Assembly: GCF_018310535.1 (NCBI RefSeq)
Contig: NZ_CP074102.1
Span: forward strand, 2,728,001-2,792,000
Direction: 5' to 3'
Source of the DNA: Streptomyces mirabilis
GTDB lineage: Bacteria; Actinomycetota; Actinomycetes; Streptomycetales; Streptomycetaceae
Length of the DNA: 64,000 nucleotides
Position 1 is the first letter of the stretch, and every line of letters begins with the position of its first letter. The translations under genes and the position numbers were made by a program. The notes under the pieces are model-generated. The model was not told the DNA's origin and made no database searches. It saw only the letters and a list, made by a program, of their open reading frames with translations. Shown one piece after another: positions 26,707 to 35,249 of this stretch.

Positions 26707-27348
26707 GTGACAGCCATCGAGCAGACAGAGGCGGCACGCCCGCGGGGCACTCGCCTGCCGCGCCGTGCCCGACGCAACCAGCTCCTCGGCGCCGCCCAGG
26801 AAGTATTCGTTGCGCAGGGGTATCACTCGGCCGCCATGGACGACATCGCCGAGCGCGCGGGCGTCAGCAAGCCGGTTCTCTACCAGCACTTCCCGGGCAA
26901 GCTCGACCTGTACCTCGCGCTGCTGGACCAGCACTGCGAGTCCCTGCTGCAGGCGGTACGGACGGCGCTCGCGTCCACCACGGACAACTCGCTGCGCGTC
27001 CGCGCCACCATGGACGCCTACTTCGCGTACGTCGAGGACGACGGCGGCGCCTTCCGGCTCGTCTTCGAGTCCGACCTGACGAACGAGCCCGCGGTCCGCG
27101 AGCGCGTCGACAAGGTCACGCACGAGTGCGCGGAGGCGATCTGCGAGGTCATCGCGGAGGACACCGGTCTCTCGCGTGCCGAGTCGATGCTCCTAGCCTC
27201 GGGCCTGGGCGGCCTCGCACAGGTGGTGGCCCGCTCCTGGCTGCACAGCGACCGCAGCGTCCCGCGCGACCAGGCGGTGCAGCTGCTGACGTCACTGGCC
27301 TGGCGGGGTATCGCGGGTTTCCCGCTGCACGGGACCGATCACCACTGA
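26707..27348 (+). CDS. TetR-family transcriptional regulator
   Basis: 213 residues from GTG 26707, preceded by GGGAGG. The N-terminal helix-turn-helix reads AAMDDIAERAGVSKPVLYQHFPGKLDLY (about residues 40-66; shown as its core DDIAERAGVSKPVLYQHF). The C-terminal ligand domain is typical in length. Orthologous position to Rv3208. Target genes are unknown; DUF3107 and the divergent hydrolase block are candidates. Confidence 0.9.
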   Translation: MTAIEQTEAARPRGTRLPRRARRNQLLGAAQEVFVAQGYHSAAMDDIAERAGVSKPVLYQHFPGKLDLYLALLDQHCESLLQAVRTALASTTDNSLRVRATMDAYFAYVEDDGGAFRLVFESDLTNEPAVRERVDKVTHECAEAICEVIAEDTGLSRAESMLLASGLGGLAQVVARSWLHSDRSVPRDQAVQLLTSLAWRGIAGFPLHGTDHH

Positions 27349-27494
27349 CGCACGCCTGACCGTCTCTTTGTTCCCGTCCGCTGTTCGCTCTTGGCGTTCT
27401 CGGCCGGAACGTGCACGTCCCCTCACCGGGCTAATGTGTGCAGCGTACGGCGCGGAGAGACGCGCACATGACTGACCGTCGGAGGGACAAAGCC

Positions 27495-27722
27495 GTGGAG
27501 GTCAAGATCGGCGTGCAGCACGCGCCCCGCGAGATCGTTCTGGAGAGCGGTCAGACCCCGGAAGAGGTCGAGCGCGCGGTGTCCGAGGCGCTGGCCGGCA
27601 AGTCGCAGCTGCTGAGCCTCGTGGACGACCACGGCCGCAAGGTCCTGGTTCCGGCCGACCGCCTCGCGTACGTGGAGCTCGGCGAGCCCACGCAGCGCAA
27701 GGTGGGATTCAGCGCGCTGTAG
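27495..27722 (+). CDS. DUF3107 protein (TB9.4 family)
   Basis: 75 residues from GTG 27495, with GGAGG 9 bases upstream. Sequence VEVKIGVQHAPREIVLES followed by a helix (EEVERAVSEAL) and a short beta-rich end (KVLVPADRLAYVELG) matches the TB9.4 family found beside the TetR gene across actinobacteria. Function unknown. A very strong terminator follows. Confidence 0.9.
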   Translation: MEVKIGVQHAPREIVLESGQTPEEVERAVSEALAGKSQLLSLVDDHGRKVLVPADRLAYVELGEPTQRKVGFSAL

Positions 27723-27734
27723 TTCAGGCGAGCG

Positions 27735-27769
27735 GAAGGGGCCCGGTGACACTGTCACCGGGCCCCTTC
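27735..27769 (+). terminator. Terminator after the DUF3107 gene
   Basis: A 35-base near-perfect palindrome (17-pair stem, GAAGGGGCCCGGTGACA against its complement, single central base) lies 12 bases after the stop codon. Confidence 0.9.
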
Positions 27770-27936
27770 GCATGCGCGGAACAGGCCCCTCCGCGCGCGT
27801 CGCGCCGGGCCCGTACACGTGGTCTCACCACCACGGATGGAGCACAGAACATCCACAGGGGAGGATTGCGTTCCGCACCTCGGGGGTAGACCCGCTACGA
27901 CCGATTTGCACCGGCCGTGCGGGAGGGACCCTCACC

Positions 27937-28206
27937 ATGTTCTTGGAAGCGCTCGGCGCCGCGATGCTCGGTCTCGCCCTGGCATGGTGGGCGGCGTACC
28001 GACTGCCGCACCGACTGCCGAGCCGCGGCCTGGTCCTGTCGACCGGTGTCGCCGGAGCCCTGTTCGGGGCCTTCCTGACGCACACGGCGCTCGGATCCGG
28101 CCACTTCCTGGTCATCCTCGCCGGCGCCGCGATCGTCTGCGCCGCGCTGCTGTCGCTCCTGCTGCGCCCCGCGGAAAGATTTCGCCGCCGCTCGGCGACG
28201 GCGTGA
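27937..28206 (+). CDS. Small membrane protein, about three TM segments
   Basis: 89 residues from ATG 27937 after GGGAGGGACC. Three hydrophobic segments cover most of the chain, ending in a basic tail (RPAERFRRRSATA). No family recognised. It converges on the ferritin-like gene. Confidence 0.65.
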   Translation: MFLEALGAAMLGLALAWWAAYRLPHRLPSRGLVLSTGVAGALFGAFLTHTALGSGHFLVILAGAAIVCAALLSLLLRPAERFRRRSATA

Positions 28207-28279
28207 CCGATGCGGGCGACGGCGAAACTCCTGAGGACGGCAAGCCCCGAGATGGTCGAGGAAACCGGGGAGACCGGTT

Positions 28280-29041
28280 CTAGGCAGCCAGGCCCAGTGC
28301 CGCCATCCGCTTGGTGTGGGCCTCGGTGATCCGCGAGAACATCCGGCCGACCTCCGCGAGGTCGAACCCGTCCGCCACACCGCCCACGAGCATCGTCGAC
28401 AGCGCGTCGCGGTCCGCGACGACCCGCTGCGACTGCGACAGCGCCTCGCCCATCAGCCGCCGCGCCCACAGCGCGAGCCGGCCGCCCACGCGCGGGTCCG
28501 CGTCGATGGCGGCGCGCACCTTCTCGACGGCGAAGCTCGCGTGCCCGGTGTCGTCGAGGACGCTGAGCACGAGCCCGCGCGTGTCGGCGTCGAGGCGTGC
28601 GGCGACCTCCCGGTAGAAGTCACTGGCGATCGAGTCGCCGACGAACGCCTTGACGAGGCCCTCCAGCCAGTCCGAGGGGGCCGTCTGCCGGTGGAAGCCG
28701 TCGAGCGCGGCGACGAACGGCTCCATCGCCTCGGTCGGCTCCGCGCCGACCGCGGCGAGCCGGTCCCGCAGCCGCTCGAAGTGGTGGAACTCGGCCGACG
28801 CCATCTTCGCCAGCTCCGCCTTGTCACTGAGCGTCGGGGCCAGCTTGGCGTCCTCCGCAAGCCGCTCGAACGCCGCCAACTCGCCGTACGCGAGCGCTCC
28901 GAGCAGGTCCACGACCGCTGCGCGGTACTGGGGGTCGGCGGCGGCCGTGTCCCAGTTCTGCGCGGCGACTCCGGTGGCCGCGGGGGTGGTCTTGTCGGTG
29001 GCCTCGGCGGACTGGTCAGCGGCGTTGTCAGGCGTCGTCAT
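28280..29041 (-). CDS. Ferritin-like-fold protein (MiaE-like family, Rv3210c type)
   Basis: 253 residues; ATG 29041. After a Thr/Ala-rich start (about 40 residues) the chain is all-helical with metal-ligand-like pairs ELAAFERL, AEFHHFERL and DDTGHASFAVEK, as in ferritin-like diiron proteins. The family is annotated from similarity to tRNA hydroxylase MiaE, but the true substrate is not known. It is divergent from the DEAD-box helicase, the same arrangement as Rv3210c-rhlE. Confidence 0.8.
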   Translation of the reverse strand: MTTPDNAADQSAEATDKTTPAATGVAAQNWDTAAADPQYRAAVVDLLGALAYGELAAFERLAEDAKLAPTLSDKAELAKMASAEFHHFERLRDRLAAVGAEPTEAMEPFVAALDGFHRQTAPSDWLEGLVKAFVGDSIASDFYREVAARLDADTRGLVLSVLDDTGHASFAVEKVRAAIDADPRVGGRLALWARRLMGEALSQSQRVVADRDALSTMLVGGVADGFDLAEVGRMFSRITEAHTKRMAALGLAA

Positions 29042-29420
29042 GAAGCGCACAATAGCCCGCTCGACGCAACAGGGAAGTCCCTGGTCAATCAGTGTGACGA
29101 CGACTACGTGACCAAATCGGCCATCGCATATGCGCGATTCCGGGGTATGGTGGTAATGCGCCCGGCGAGTATTCGACGGGCCGCACGAATGAGGATGCCC
29201 GGTCGGTGGCCCGATCGGCTCCGACCCGACAGCCCTCCTCGTCCGTACGGCACATTGCGTACGACATCCGGAGGGAACCCTCAGCGGTACGAGAGCTCGA
29301 GCGTCGGCAGTGGTCCCATGCCACTCGGCCCGCCCGTCAAGAGCGGCCGACGTCCCCGGCACGGTCCCCGACACGACCCCCGCGCTCGCCTCGCACCGCG
29401 TACACAGAAGAGGCAGCACC
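29042..29420. promoter_or_regulatory. Divergent control region, ferritin-like gene / DEAD-box gene
   Basis: This gap is distinctly less GC-rich than its flanks. It has two exact palindromes: CAGGGA-AG-TCCCTG (29070-29083) close to the ferritin-like start, and CGCATATGCG (29125-29134). Either could bind a regulator. No certain -35/-10 pair was picked. The DEAD-box leader would be long, which suits a cold-responsive mRNA, but that is speculation. Confidence 0.4.
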
Positions 29421-31949
29421 CTGACTACGACTTTCCGAGAGCTCGGAATCCTTCCCGAGACGGCCGAGGCCCTTGAAGCCGTCGGCATCATCACCCCCTT
29501 CCCCATCCAGGAGATGACGCTCCCCGTAGCCCTTTCGGGCTCCGACGTCATCGGCCAGGCCAAGACCGGCACCGGCAAGACGCTGGGCTTCGGCCTTCCG
29601 CTCCTCGAGCGTGTCACCGTCCCCGCGGACGTCGAGGCGGGCCGGGCCCAGCCCGAGCAGCTCACCGACGCCCCGCAGGCCCTCGTCGTCGTCCCGACGC
29701 GCGAGCTGTGCACCCAGGTGACCAACGACCTGCTGACCGCCGGCAAGGTCCGCAACGTACGCGTTCTCGCCATCTACGGCGGCCGGGCGTACGAGCCGCA
29801 GGTCGAGGCCCTCAAGAAGGGCGTCGACGTCATCGTCGGCACCCCGGGCCGACTGCTGGACCTCGCGGGCCAGAAGAAGCTCAACCTCAAGCACATCAAG
29901 GCGCTCGTCCTCGACGAGGCCGACGAGATGCTCGACCTGGGCTTCCTGCCCGACGTCGAGAAGATCATGAACATGCTGCCGGCCCGCCGTCAGACCATGC
30001 TGTTCTCGGCGACCATGCCGGGTGCGGTCATCGGTCTCGCGCGTCGCTACATGTCGCAGCCCACGCACATCCGCGCCACGGCGCCGGACGACGAGGGCGC
30101 GACGGTCCGCAACACCGCGCAGTTCATCTACCGCGCGCACAACATGGACAAGCCCGAGCTGGTCGCACGCATACTGCAGGCCGACGGCCGCGGGCTCGCG
30201 ATGGTGTTCTGCCGCACCAAGCGGACGGCGGCGGACCTCGCCGACCAGCTCCAGCAGCGCGGCTTCGCCTCCGGCGCGGTCCACGGCGACCTCGGCCAGG
30301 GCGCCCGCGAGCAGGCCCTGCGCGCGTTCCGCAACGGCAAGGTCGACGTCCTCGTCTGCACCGACGTCGCCGCCCGCGGCATCGACGTCGAGGGTGTCAC
30401 CCACGTCATCAACTACCAGTCCCCCGAGGACGAGAAGACGTACCTGCACCGCATCGGCCGTACGGGCCGCGCGGGCGCAAAGGGCATCGCGATCACCCTC
30501 GTCGACTGGGACGACATCCCGCGCTGGCAGCTCATCAACAAGGCGCTGGACCTCGGCTTCAGCAACCCGCCGGAGACGTACTCCACGTCCCCGCACCTCT
30601 TCGAGGAACTGAACATCCCGGCAGGCACCAAGGGTGTCCTGCCGCGTTCCGAGCGCACCCGCGCCGGCCTCGCGGCCGAAGAGGTCGAGGACCTCGGCGA
30701 GACCGGCGGGCGTGGCGGTCCGCGCGGCCGCGGTGGCCGTTCGTCGGCGCCAGCGCCCGTGGAGCGCGAGCGTGAGCGCCCGGCGCGCACGCCCCGCCGC
30801 CGTCGCCGTACGCGCAACGGTGCCGCGCTGGAGGAGACGTCCACGACGCCGACTCCGGAGGCGACCACCGAGCCCGCCGACGCGGAGGCCACCGAGCCCC
30901 GCACCCCGCGCCGCCGTCGCCGTACGCGCGCCGGGGGTACGGCGGAGACGGTGGCGGCTGCCGCCACGGTCTCCGAGCCGTCGGTGAGCGAGGCCCCTCA
31001 GACCGCGGAGACCGCGGTCTCCACGGCCGAGGGTGCGATCGAGGCCACGCCGGAGGACGCGGTCGCGAAGCCGCGTCGCCGGCGGACCCGTAAGACGGCG
31101 GAGGCCGCTCCCGCCCCGGTCGAGACCGTGGCCGTGGTCGCGGAATCCGCGCCCGTCGTGGAAGCCGTCGCCGAGGCCGTCGCGGAGGCTCCGGCCAAGC
31201 CGGTTCGTCGCCGGACCCGCAAGGCCGCCGAAGCCGTCGTCGACACGGCCGAGGGCGTGGTCGAGGCCGCGCCGGAAGCCCCCGCCACCAAGCCGCGGCG
31301 TACGCGGGCCAAGGCCACGGCCGAGGCGCCCGCCGAAGCGGCCGTGGACAGCGCCGAGGCGGTGGCGGCCAAGCCCGTCCGTCGCCGCACGCGCAAGGCC
31401 GTCGCGGAGACCGTCGACACCGTCGCGACCGTCGAGGCCGAGATTCCGGCGCAGACCGCCGCCGCCGTCGTCGAGGCCCCGGAGGCCAAGCCGCGGCGCC
31501 GTACCCGCAAGGCCGCGGAGCCCGCGGAGGTCGCGGTCGACACGGCGGAGGGTGTCGCCGAGGCGCCGGTCGCCAAGCCGCGGCGTACGCGCAAGGCGGC
31601 GGTGGCCGTGGTGGACGCGGTCGAGGCCGCGGCGGAGGTACCCGCCACCAAGCCGCGGCGTACGCGGGCCAAGGCCACGGCCGAGGCGCCCGCCGAAGCG
31701 GCCGTGGACAGCGCCGAGGCGGTGGCGGCCAAGCCCGTCCGTCGCCGCACGCGCAAGGCCGTCGCGGAGACCGTCGAGGCGGCGATTCCCGCCCAGTCGG
31801 CCGCCGTTGACGAGCCGGAGGCCAAGCCGCGTCGTCGTACGCGCAAGGTCGTGGAGTCCGCGGTCGCCGCGGACGCGGCGCCGGAGGCGGCAACGCCCCG
31901 TCGGCGTACGCGCAAGGCGGCGGCTGCCGCGGAGCCCGCGGAGAGCTGA
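29421..31949 (+). CDS. DEAD-box RNA helicase with long repetitive basic C-terminal tail
   Basis: 842 residues if the CTG at 29421 is the start: the family homology begins exactly there (TTTFRELGIL) and AGAGG lies about 8 bases upstream; the next in-frame start is ATG 29310, which adds 37 unrelated residues. Core motifs: Q motif PFPIQE, AKTGTGKT (47-54), PTRELC, GTPGRLLD, DEAD, SAT, ARGIDVEGV and HRIGRTGRAG. After about residue 395 comes a 440-residue Ala/Glu-rich tail with about a dozen KPRRRTRKA-type basic blocks, likely an RNA-binding extension. Unwinds RNA in decay, ribosome assembly or cold response. Position matches rhlE (Rv3211). Confidence 0.9.
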   Translation: MTTTFRELGILPETAEALEAVGIITPFPIQEMTLPVALSGSDVIGQAKTGTGKTLGFGLPLLERVTVPADVEAGRAQPEQLTDAPQALVVVPTRELCTQVTNDLLTAGKVRNVRVLAIYGGRAYEPQVEALKKGVDVIVGTPGRLLDLAGQKKLNLKHIKALVLDEADEMLDLGFLPDVEKIMNMLPARRQTMLFSATMPGAVIGLARRYMSQPTHIRATAPDDEGATVRNTAQFIYRAHNMDKPELVARILQADGRGLAMVFCRTKRTAADLADQLQQRGFASGAVHGDLGQGAREQALRAFRNGKVDVLVCTDVAARGIDVEGVTHVINYQSPEDEKTYLHRIGRTGRAGAKGIAITLVDWDDIPRWQLINKALDLGFSNPPETYSTSPHLFEELNIPAGTKGVLPRSERTRAGLAAEEVEDLGETGGRGGPRGRGGRSSAPAPVERERERPARTPRRRRRTRNGAALEETSTTPTPEATTEPADAEATEPRTPRRRRRTRAGGTAETVAAAATVSEPSVSEAPQTAETAVSTAEGAIEATPEDAVAKPRRRRTRKTAEAAPAPVETVAVVAESAPVVEAVAEAVAEAPAKPVRRRTRKAAEAVVDTAEGVVEAAPEAPATKPRRTRAKATAEAPAEAAVDSAEAVAAKPVRRRTRKAVAETVDTVATVEAEIPAQTAAAVVEAPEAKPRRRTRKAAEPAEVAVDTAEGVAEAPVAKPRRTRKAAVAVVDAVEAAAEVPATKPRRTRAKATAEAPAEAAVDSAEAVAAKPVRRRTRKAVAETVEAAIPAQSAAVDEPEAKPRRRTRKVVESAVAADAAPEAATPRRRTRKAAAAAEPAES
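31281..31417 (+). repeat. 137-base exact direct repeat, copy 1
   Basis: Identical to 31641-31777, offset by exactly 360 bases (120 codons), inside the helicase tail. It encodes the KPRRTRAKA...KPVRRRTRKAVAETV segment. Identity at wobble positions shows a recent duplication or gene conversion. Confidence 0.9.
31641..31777 (+). repeat. 137-base exact direct repeat, copy 2
   Basis: Second copy of the exact repeat at 31281-31417. Flanking units of the tail are related but diverged. Confidence 0.9.
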
Positions 31950-31958
31950 TCCTCAGCC

Positions 31959-31996
31959 CGATGGCCCGGTCCCACATGCGGTGGGCCGGGCCATCG
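31959..31996 (+). terminator. Terminator after the DEAD-box gene
   Basis: CGATGGCCCGG plus CCCAC pair with GTGGG plus CCGGGCCATCG: 16 pairs with one bulged T and a 5-base loop, beginning about 10 bases after the stop. Confidence 0.9.
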
Positions 31997-32030
31997 GCGT
32001 TCTCCCACCCCCCGGGTGTGTTTGTTGCCT

Positions 32031-32091
32031 GCGGGCCGGTGGGGGCTGGTCGCGCAGTCCCCCGCGCCCCTGAGGCACGGGGCTGTGCCCC
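32031..32091 (+). repeat. Dispersed intergenic repeat, copy A
   Basis: Carries GCGGGCCGGTGGGGGCTGG followed by TCGCGCAGTCCCCCGCGCCCC and a closing GGGGC-TGT-GCCCC hairpin. It lies between the helicase terminator and the hydrolase gene. Same family as copies at 36.2, 45.6, 53.4, 55.5, 59.4 and 63.2 kb. Confidence 0.75.
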
Positions 32092-32172
32092 GGTGGCCCT
32101 ATCGGCCGTCAGTTGGACAACTACGGGCGGGCGGGGGATCCGGGGCGCAGCCCCGCCCGATAACCTCGGGGC

Positions 32173-33042
32173 ATGAGCAGGCCCCCCTCCTTCGCGCCGC
32201 CCGCCGGTGTCCGTGCCTACCGTCTCCGCACCGCCCGCGGCGAGTTCGCCGCGCTCGACGCCGCGCCGCGGGCGCAGCTGAAGGGAACCGTGCTGCTGCT
32301 GCCGGGTTTCACCGGCAGCAAGGAGGACTTCATCGCGCTGCACGAGCCGCTCGCGGCGCGTGGGTACCGTACCGTCGCCGTGGACGGCCGCGGGCAGTAC
32401 GAGAGCGACGGTCCCGAGCACGACGAATCGGCCTACGCGCAGGCCGAGTTGGCGAAGGACGTGCTCGCGCAGGCGGCAGCACTCGACACCCCCGTGCACC
32501 TCGTCGGCCACTCCCTCGGCGGACTGGTCGCCCGCGCCGCCGTCCTCCTCGACCCGGCCCCCTTCGCCTCACTCACCCTCATGGCCTCGGGCCCCGCCCA
32601 GATCTCCACCTCCCAGCAGCAGCGCGTCAAACTGCTCCGGGACGCCCTCGCCGTGATGGACATGGCCCAGGTGTGGGACGCCATCCAGGCGATGGAACCG
32701 CCGGAGGAGACCGACACCGGTGGTCTCGACGGTGGGCTGGACGACCGTGAGGACCTGCGGCGCCGCTGGCTGGCCACCCGGCCGGCCCAGCTGATCGCGA
32801 CGGGCCGTCAGCTGTGCACGGAGCCCGACCGCGTCGCCGAGCTGGCCGCCGTACGCCTGCCCAAGCATGTGCTGTCCGGAGCGTTCGACGACACCTGGCC
32901 GGTGCCGCTCCTGGACGACATGGCCGTACGCCTCAAGGCCCGGCGCACGGTCGTACGCGGAGCCGAGCACTCCCCGAACACGGACCAGCCCGAGCAGACG
33001 GCCCTCGCCCTCGCCAAGTTCTGGGACCACACGGACCGGTAA
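32173..33042 (+). CDS. Alpha/beta hydrolase
   Basis: 289 residues from ATG 32173. LLLPGFTGSKEDF (oxyanion region), VDGRGQYESDG, nucleophile elbow GHSLGGL, acid in GAFDDTWPV and His in GAEHSPNTDQ give a complete catalytic set. No signal peptide, so cytoplasmic. Substrate unknown. Convergent with the NYN gene, only 22 bases between stops. Confidence 0.85.
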   Translation: MSRPPSFAPPAGVRAYRLRTARGEFAALDAAPRAQLKGTVLLLPGFTGSKEDFIALHEPLAARGYRTVAVDGRGQYESDGPEHDESAYAQAELAKDVLAQAAALDTPVHLVGHSLGGLVARAAVLLDPAPFASLTLMASGPAQISTSQQQRVKLLRDALAVMDMAQVWDAIQAMEPPEETDTGGLDGGLDDREDLRRRWLATRPAQLIATGRQLCTEPDRVAELAAVRLPKHVLSGAFDDTWPVPLLDDMAVRLKARRTVVRGAEHSPNTDQPEQTALALAKFWDHTDR

Positions 33043-33064
33043 CCGGGGGGCGGACCGGCAGGAG

Positions 33065-33970
33065 CTAGTACTGCGCCTGCAAGTGCTCCCAGAAGCCGTC
33101 CCGCAGCGCGCGGCGCAGGTCCGCCTGGCCCCGCAGGGAGTACTGCAGCAGCCCCTCGGCCTCGACCAGCAGATCCTGGTCGACCGAGCCGGGCAGGTAG
33201 GGGTGGCCGGGCAGCAGCTCCACCAGCGCCTCGCGCCCCCGCGCGGCCAGCCACTTCGCGGCGATCTGGGCGCCCACGAACCGCACGTCCTCGCGGGTGG
33301 GCCGGCTCGCGGCCGTCGGGTCGTAGGTCGCGGAGGTGCGCCGGGACACGTACGGCTTGAAGAATTCGAGGTCGAACGTGCGCTGGCTGTCGACCTCCCA
33401 CAGCAGCGGCTCGGCCTGATTGCGGCCCTCGGGCGCCTCGATGCCCCAGAGGTGGACCCGCGCCCCGTACCCCTGCGCCGCCTCGACCGCCGACACCAGG
33501 TCCTCGTCGCCGCCGAGCAGCGCGGCGTCGCTGATGGCGCGGTGCCGGGCGAGGGACTCCAGGTCGGAGCGGATGAGGGAATCGACGCCCTTTTGCTGGT
33601 TGTTGGCGTTGAGGTTGCCCAACCGGACCTTGACGTCCGGGAGTTCGGCGATCGACTGCTGTTCCGCGGTGTGAATACGACGGCGCGCGCCGTCGTACCA
33701 GTAGACGCGCAGCAGCCTGCTGTCGGCGAAGATGGTGCGGGCCCTGTCGATGAGCGCCTCGATGAGGCCTTCGGCGTCGAGGTCGAAGGCGCGGCGGTCC
33801 TCGGTCCCGGCGACGAGCCGCCCCGCGGCCGCGTACAGGTATCCGGCGTCGACGAAGATCGCATGGGTCGAGGGCGTCTTCGCCACCTCGGCGAGCATGC
33901 GCTGGAGCAGCTCGTTCGTGCGGTCGATGCGGGCGCCGAGCGCCGCGTGGTCGTCGTTCATCACCTCCAT
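33065..33970 (-). CDS. NYN-domain protein (PIN-like nuclease fold)
   Basis: 301 residues from ATG 33970; GTG 33985 and ATG 33961 are alternatives. NYN landmarks: AIFVDAGYLY, VYWYDGA, QKGVDSLIRSDL and AALLGGDEDLVSAVEAA, supplying the conserved acidic residues expected for a metal-dependent RNase. The C-terminal third (after about 205) is unassigned. Such proteins are thought to process or degrade RNA. Transcribed alone. Confidence 0.8.
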   Translation of the reverse strand: MEVMNDDHAALGARIDRTNELLQRMLAEVAKTPSTHAIFVDAGYLYAAAGRLVAGTEDRRAFDLDAEGLIEALIDRARTIFADSRLLRVYWYDGARRRIHTAEQQSIAELPDVKVRLGNLNANNQQKGVDSLIRSDLESLARHRAISDAALLGGDEDLVSAVEAAQGYGARVHLWGIEAPEGRNQAEPLLWEVDSQRTFDLEFFKPYVSRRTSATYDPTAASRPTREDVRFVGAQIAAKWLAARGREALVELLPGHPYLPGSVDQDLLVEAEGLLQYSLRGQADLRRALRDGFWEHLQAQY

Positions 33971-34187
33971 TGTCCCGGCGGTCACGCTGCGAACACAACC
34001 GGTCCCGTTCAGTCTCCTTCAGACTTCTTACCCGACAGTAATTAGGTTCTCGAAAAATTTCCTTAGCGTAGGGAATGTTTGTAACACGCATCCCGTTGAA
34101 TACGAACGGAAGCGGGAGCACCGACGCCTCGCGCACCACACACCAGTAGTTCTCCTCAGGAGGATGACCAGACGAAGGGAGAAGCCC

Positions 34188-34340
34188 ATGCGCTTCGAAA
34201 TCATGCGACTCGACGATGTCGACGGCACGCCCGTGGACACCACCGTTGTAGACGCCGCCTCCGTCAACCGGATCGTTCAGCAGGCCGCCGCCATCGGGCA
34301 GCGACTGTGGATCCGCCCGGCCGAATCGTCCGCTTCATAA
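34188..34340 (+). CDS. 50-residue conserved-looking protein of unknown function
   Basis: ATG 34188 lies behind GAAGGGAGAAG. Sequence starts MRFEIMRLDDVDG and contains VDTTVVDAASVNRIVQQAA; no TM segment or Cys. A tight start and a perfect terminator right after it support a real gene. Its upstream region (34030-34100) is AT-rich. Confidence 0.7.
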   Translation: MRFEIMRLDDVDGTPVDTTVVDAASVNRIVQQAAAIGQRLWIRPAESSAS

Positions 34341-34404
34341 CATTTCAGAGCAGTTCGAAGCAGTCACGGAGCAGTTCACCTCCGGGCGGACGCCTTCAGA
34401 TTTC

Positions 34405-34439
34405 AAAGCCCCGTACGGCACGATGCCGTACGGGGCTTT
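34405..34439. terminator. Perfect bidirectional terminator
   Basis: AAAGCCCCGTACGGCA and its exact complement form a 16-pair stem with a 3-base loop, giving A- and T-runs at both ends, between the 50-residue gene (+) and marC (-). Confidence 0.95.
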
Positions 34440-34461
34440 GCGCGTTCTCACAGGCTCACGG

Positions 34462-35067
34462 TCAGCTCGCCCGGATCACCTGGGTGATCCCATTGATGAT
34501 CTGCTGCACGGCGATCGCGGACAGCATCATGCCCGCGAGCCGGGTCACCAGCACGACACCGCCGTCCTTGATGACACGGATGATCAGCAGCGAGTAGCGC
34601 ATGACCAGCCACAGGACGACATGGATGGCGAGGATCGCGGCCCACACGGACACCTGCGTGGCGACGGTGTCGGCCTTCTGGACCGCGAGGATCACCGACA
34701 CGATCGCGCCGGGGCCCGCGAGCAGCGGCATGCCGAGCGGTACGAGGGCGACGTTGACGTCCTTGGTCTGCTTGGGCTCGTCGGTCTTGCCGGTCAGCAG
34801 GTCGAGGGCGATCAGAAGGAGCAGCAGCCCGCCCGCGATCATCAGCGCGGGCACGGACACATGCAGGTAGTCGAGGATCTGGTGGCCGAGGAGGCCGAAG
34901 ACGGCGATCACTCCGCCGGCCACGCAGACGGCCTGGAGGGCCATCCGCTTCTGCACCTTGGCGGGGCGTCCCGCGGTGAGCGCGAGGAAGATCGGGGTGA
35001 TCCCGGGGGGATCCATGATGACGAAGAGGGTGAGGAAGAGGGAGCCGAAGACGGCGACGTCGAACAT
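34462..35067 (-). CDS. MarC-family integral membrane protein
   Basis: 201 residues, about six TM segments. MarC landmarks: LFVIMDPPGITPIFLAL near the N terminus and VPLGMPLLAGPGAIVSVIL in the middle. The family was once linked to multiple antibiotic resistance but has no proven transport activity. Downstream of the PHP phosphoesterase gene on the same strand with a 182-base gap. Confidence 0.9.
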   Translation of the reverse strand: MFDVAVFGSLFLTLFVIMDPPGITPIFLALTAGRPAKVQKRMALQAVCVAGGVIAVFGLLGHQILDYLHVSVPALMIAGGLLLLLIALDLLTGKTDEPKQTKDVNVALVPLGMPLLAGPGAIVSVILAVQKADTVATQVSVWAAILAIHVVLWLVMRYSLLIIRVIKDGGVVLVTRLAGMMLSAIAVQQIINGITQVIRAS

Positions 35068-35175
35068 GAGTGAATAAGGCCTTGCGAAGGTGGGGAGATC
35101 GGCGCGGCGAGGTCAGCCGCCACCGCTGGGGAAAGGCGTTCCGCCGGGCGGAACGGAGGCACACGACGGCCTGCG

Positions 35176-35223
35176 TCGGGCGCTTTGCCGGGCGCCTTGT
35201 CGGGCGCCTTGTCGGGCGCTTCG
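35176..35223. repeat. Four 12-base tandem repeats upstream of marC
   Basis: Units TCGGGCGCTTTG, CCGGGCGCCTTG, TCGGGCGCCTTG and TCGGGCGCTTCG follow one another in the gap between the PHP and marC genes. Purpose unknown; a slippage-prone microrepeat. Confidence 0.7.
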
Positions 35224-35249
35224 AGGAACCTGGGGCGTGAAGGCGGGCG

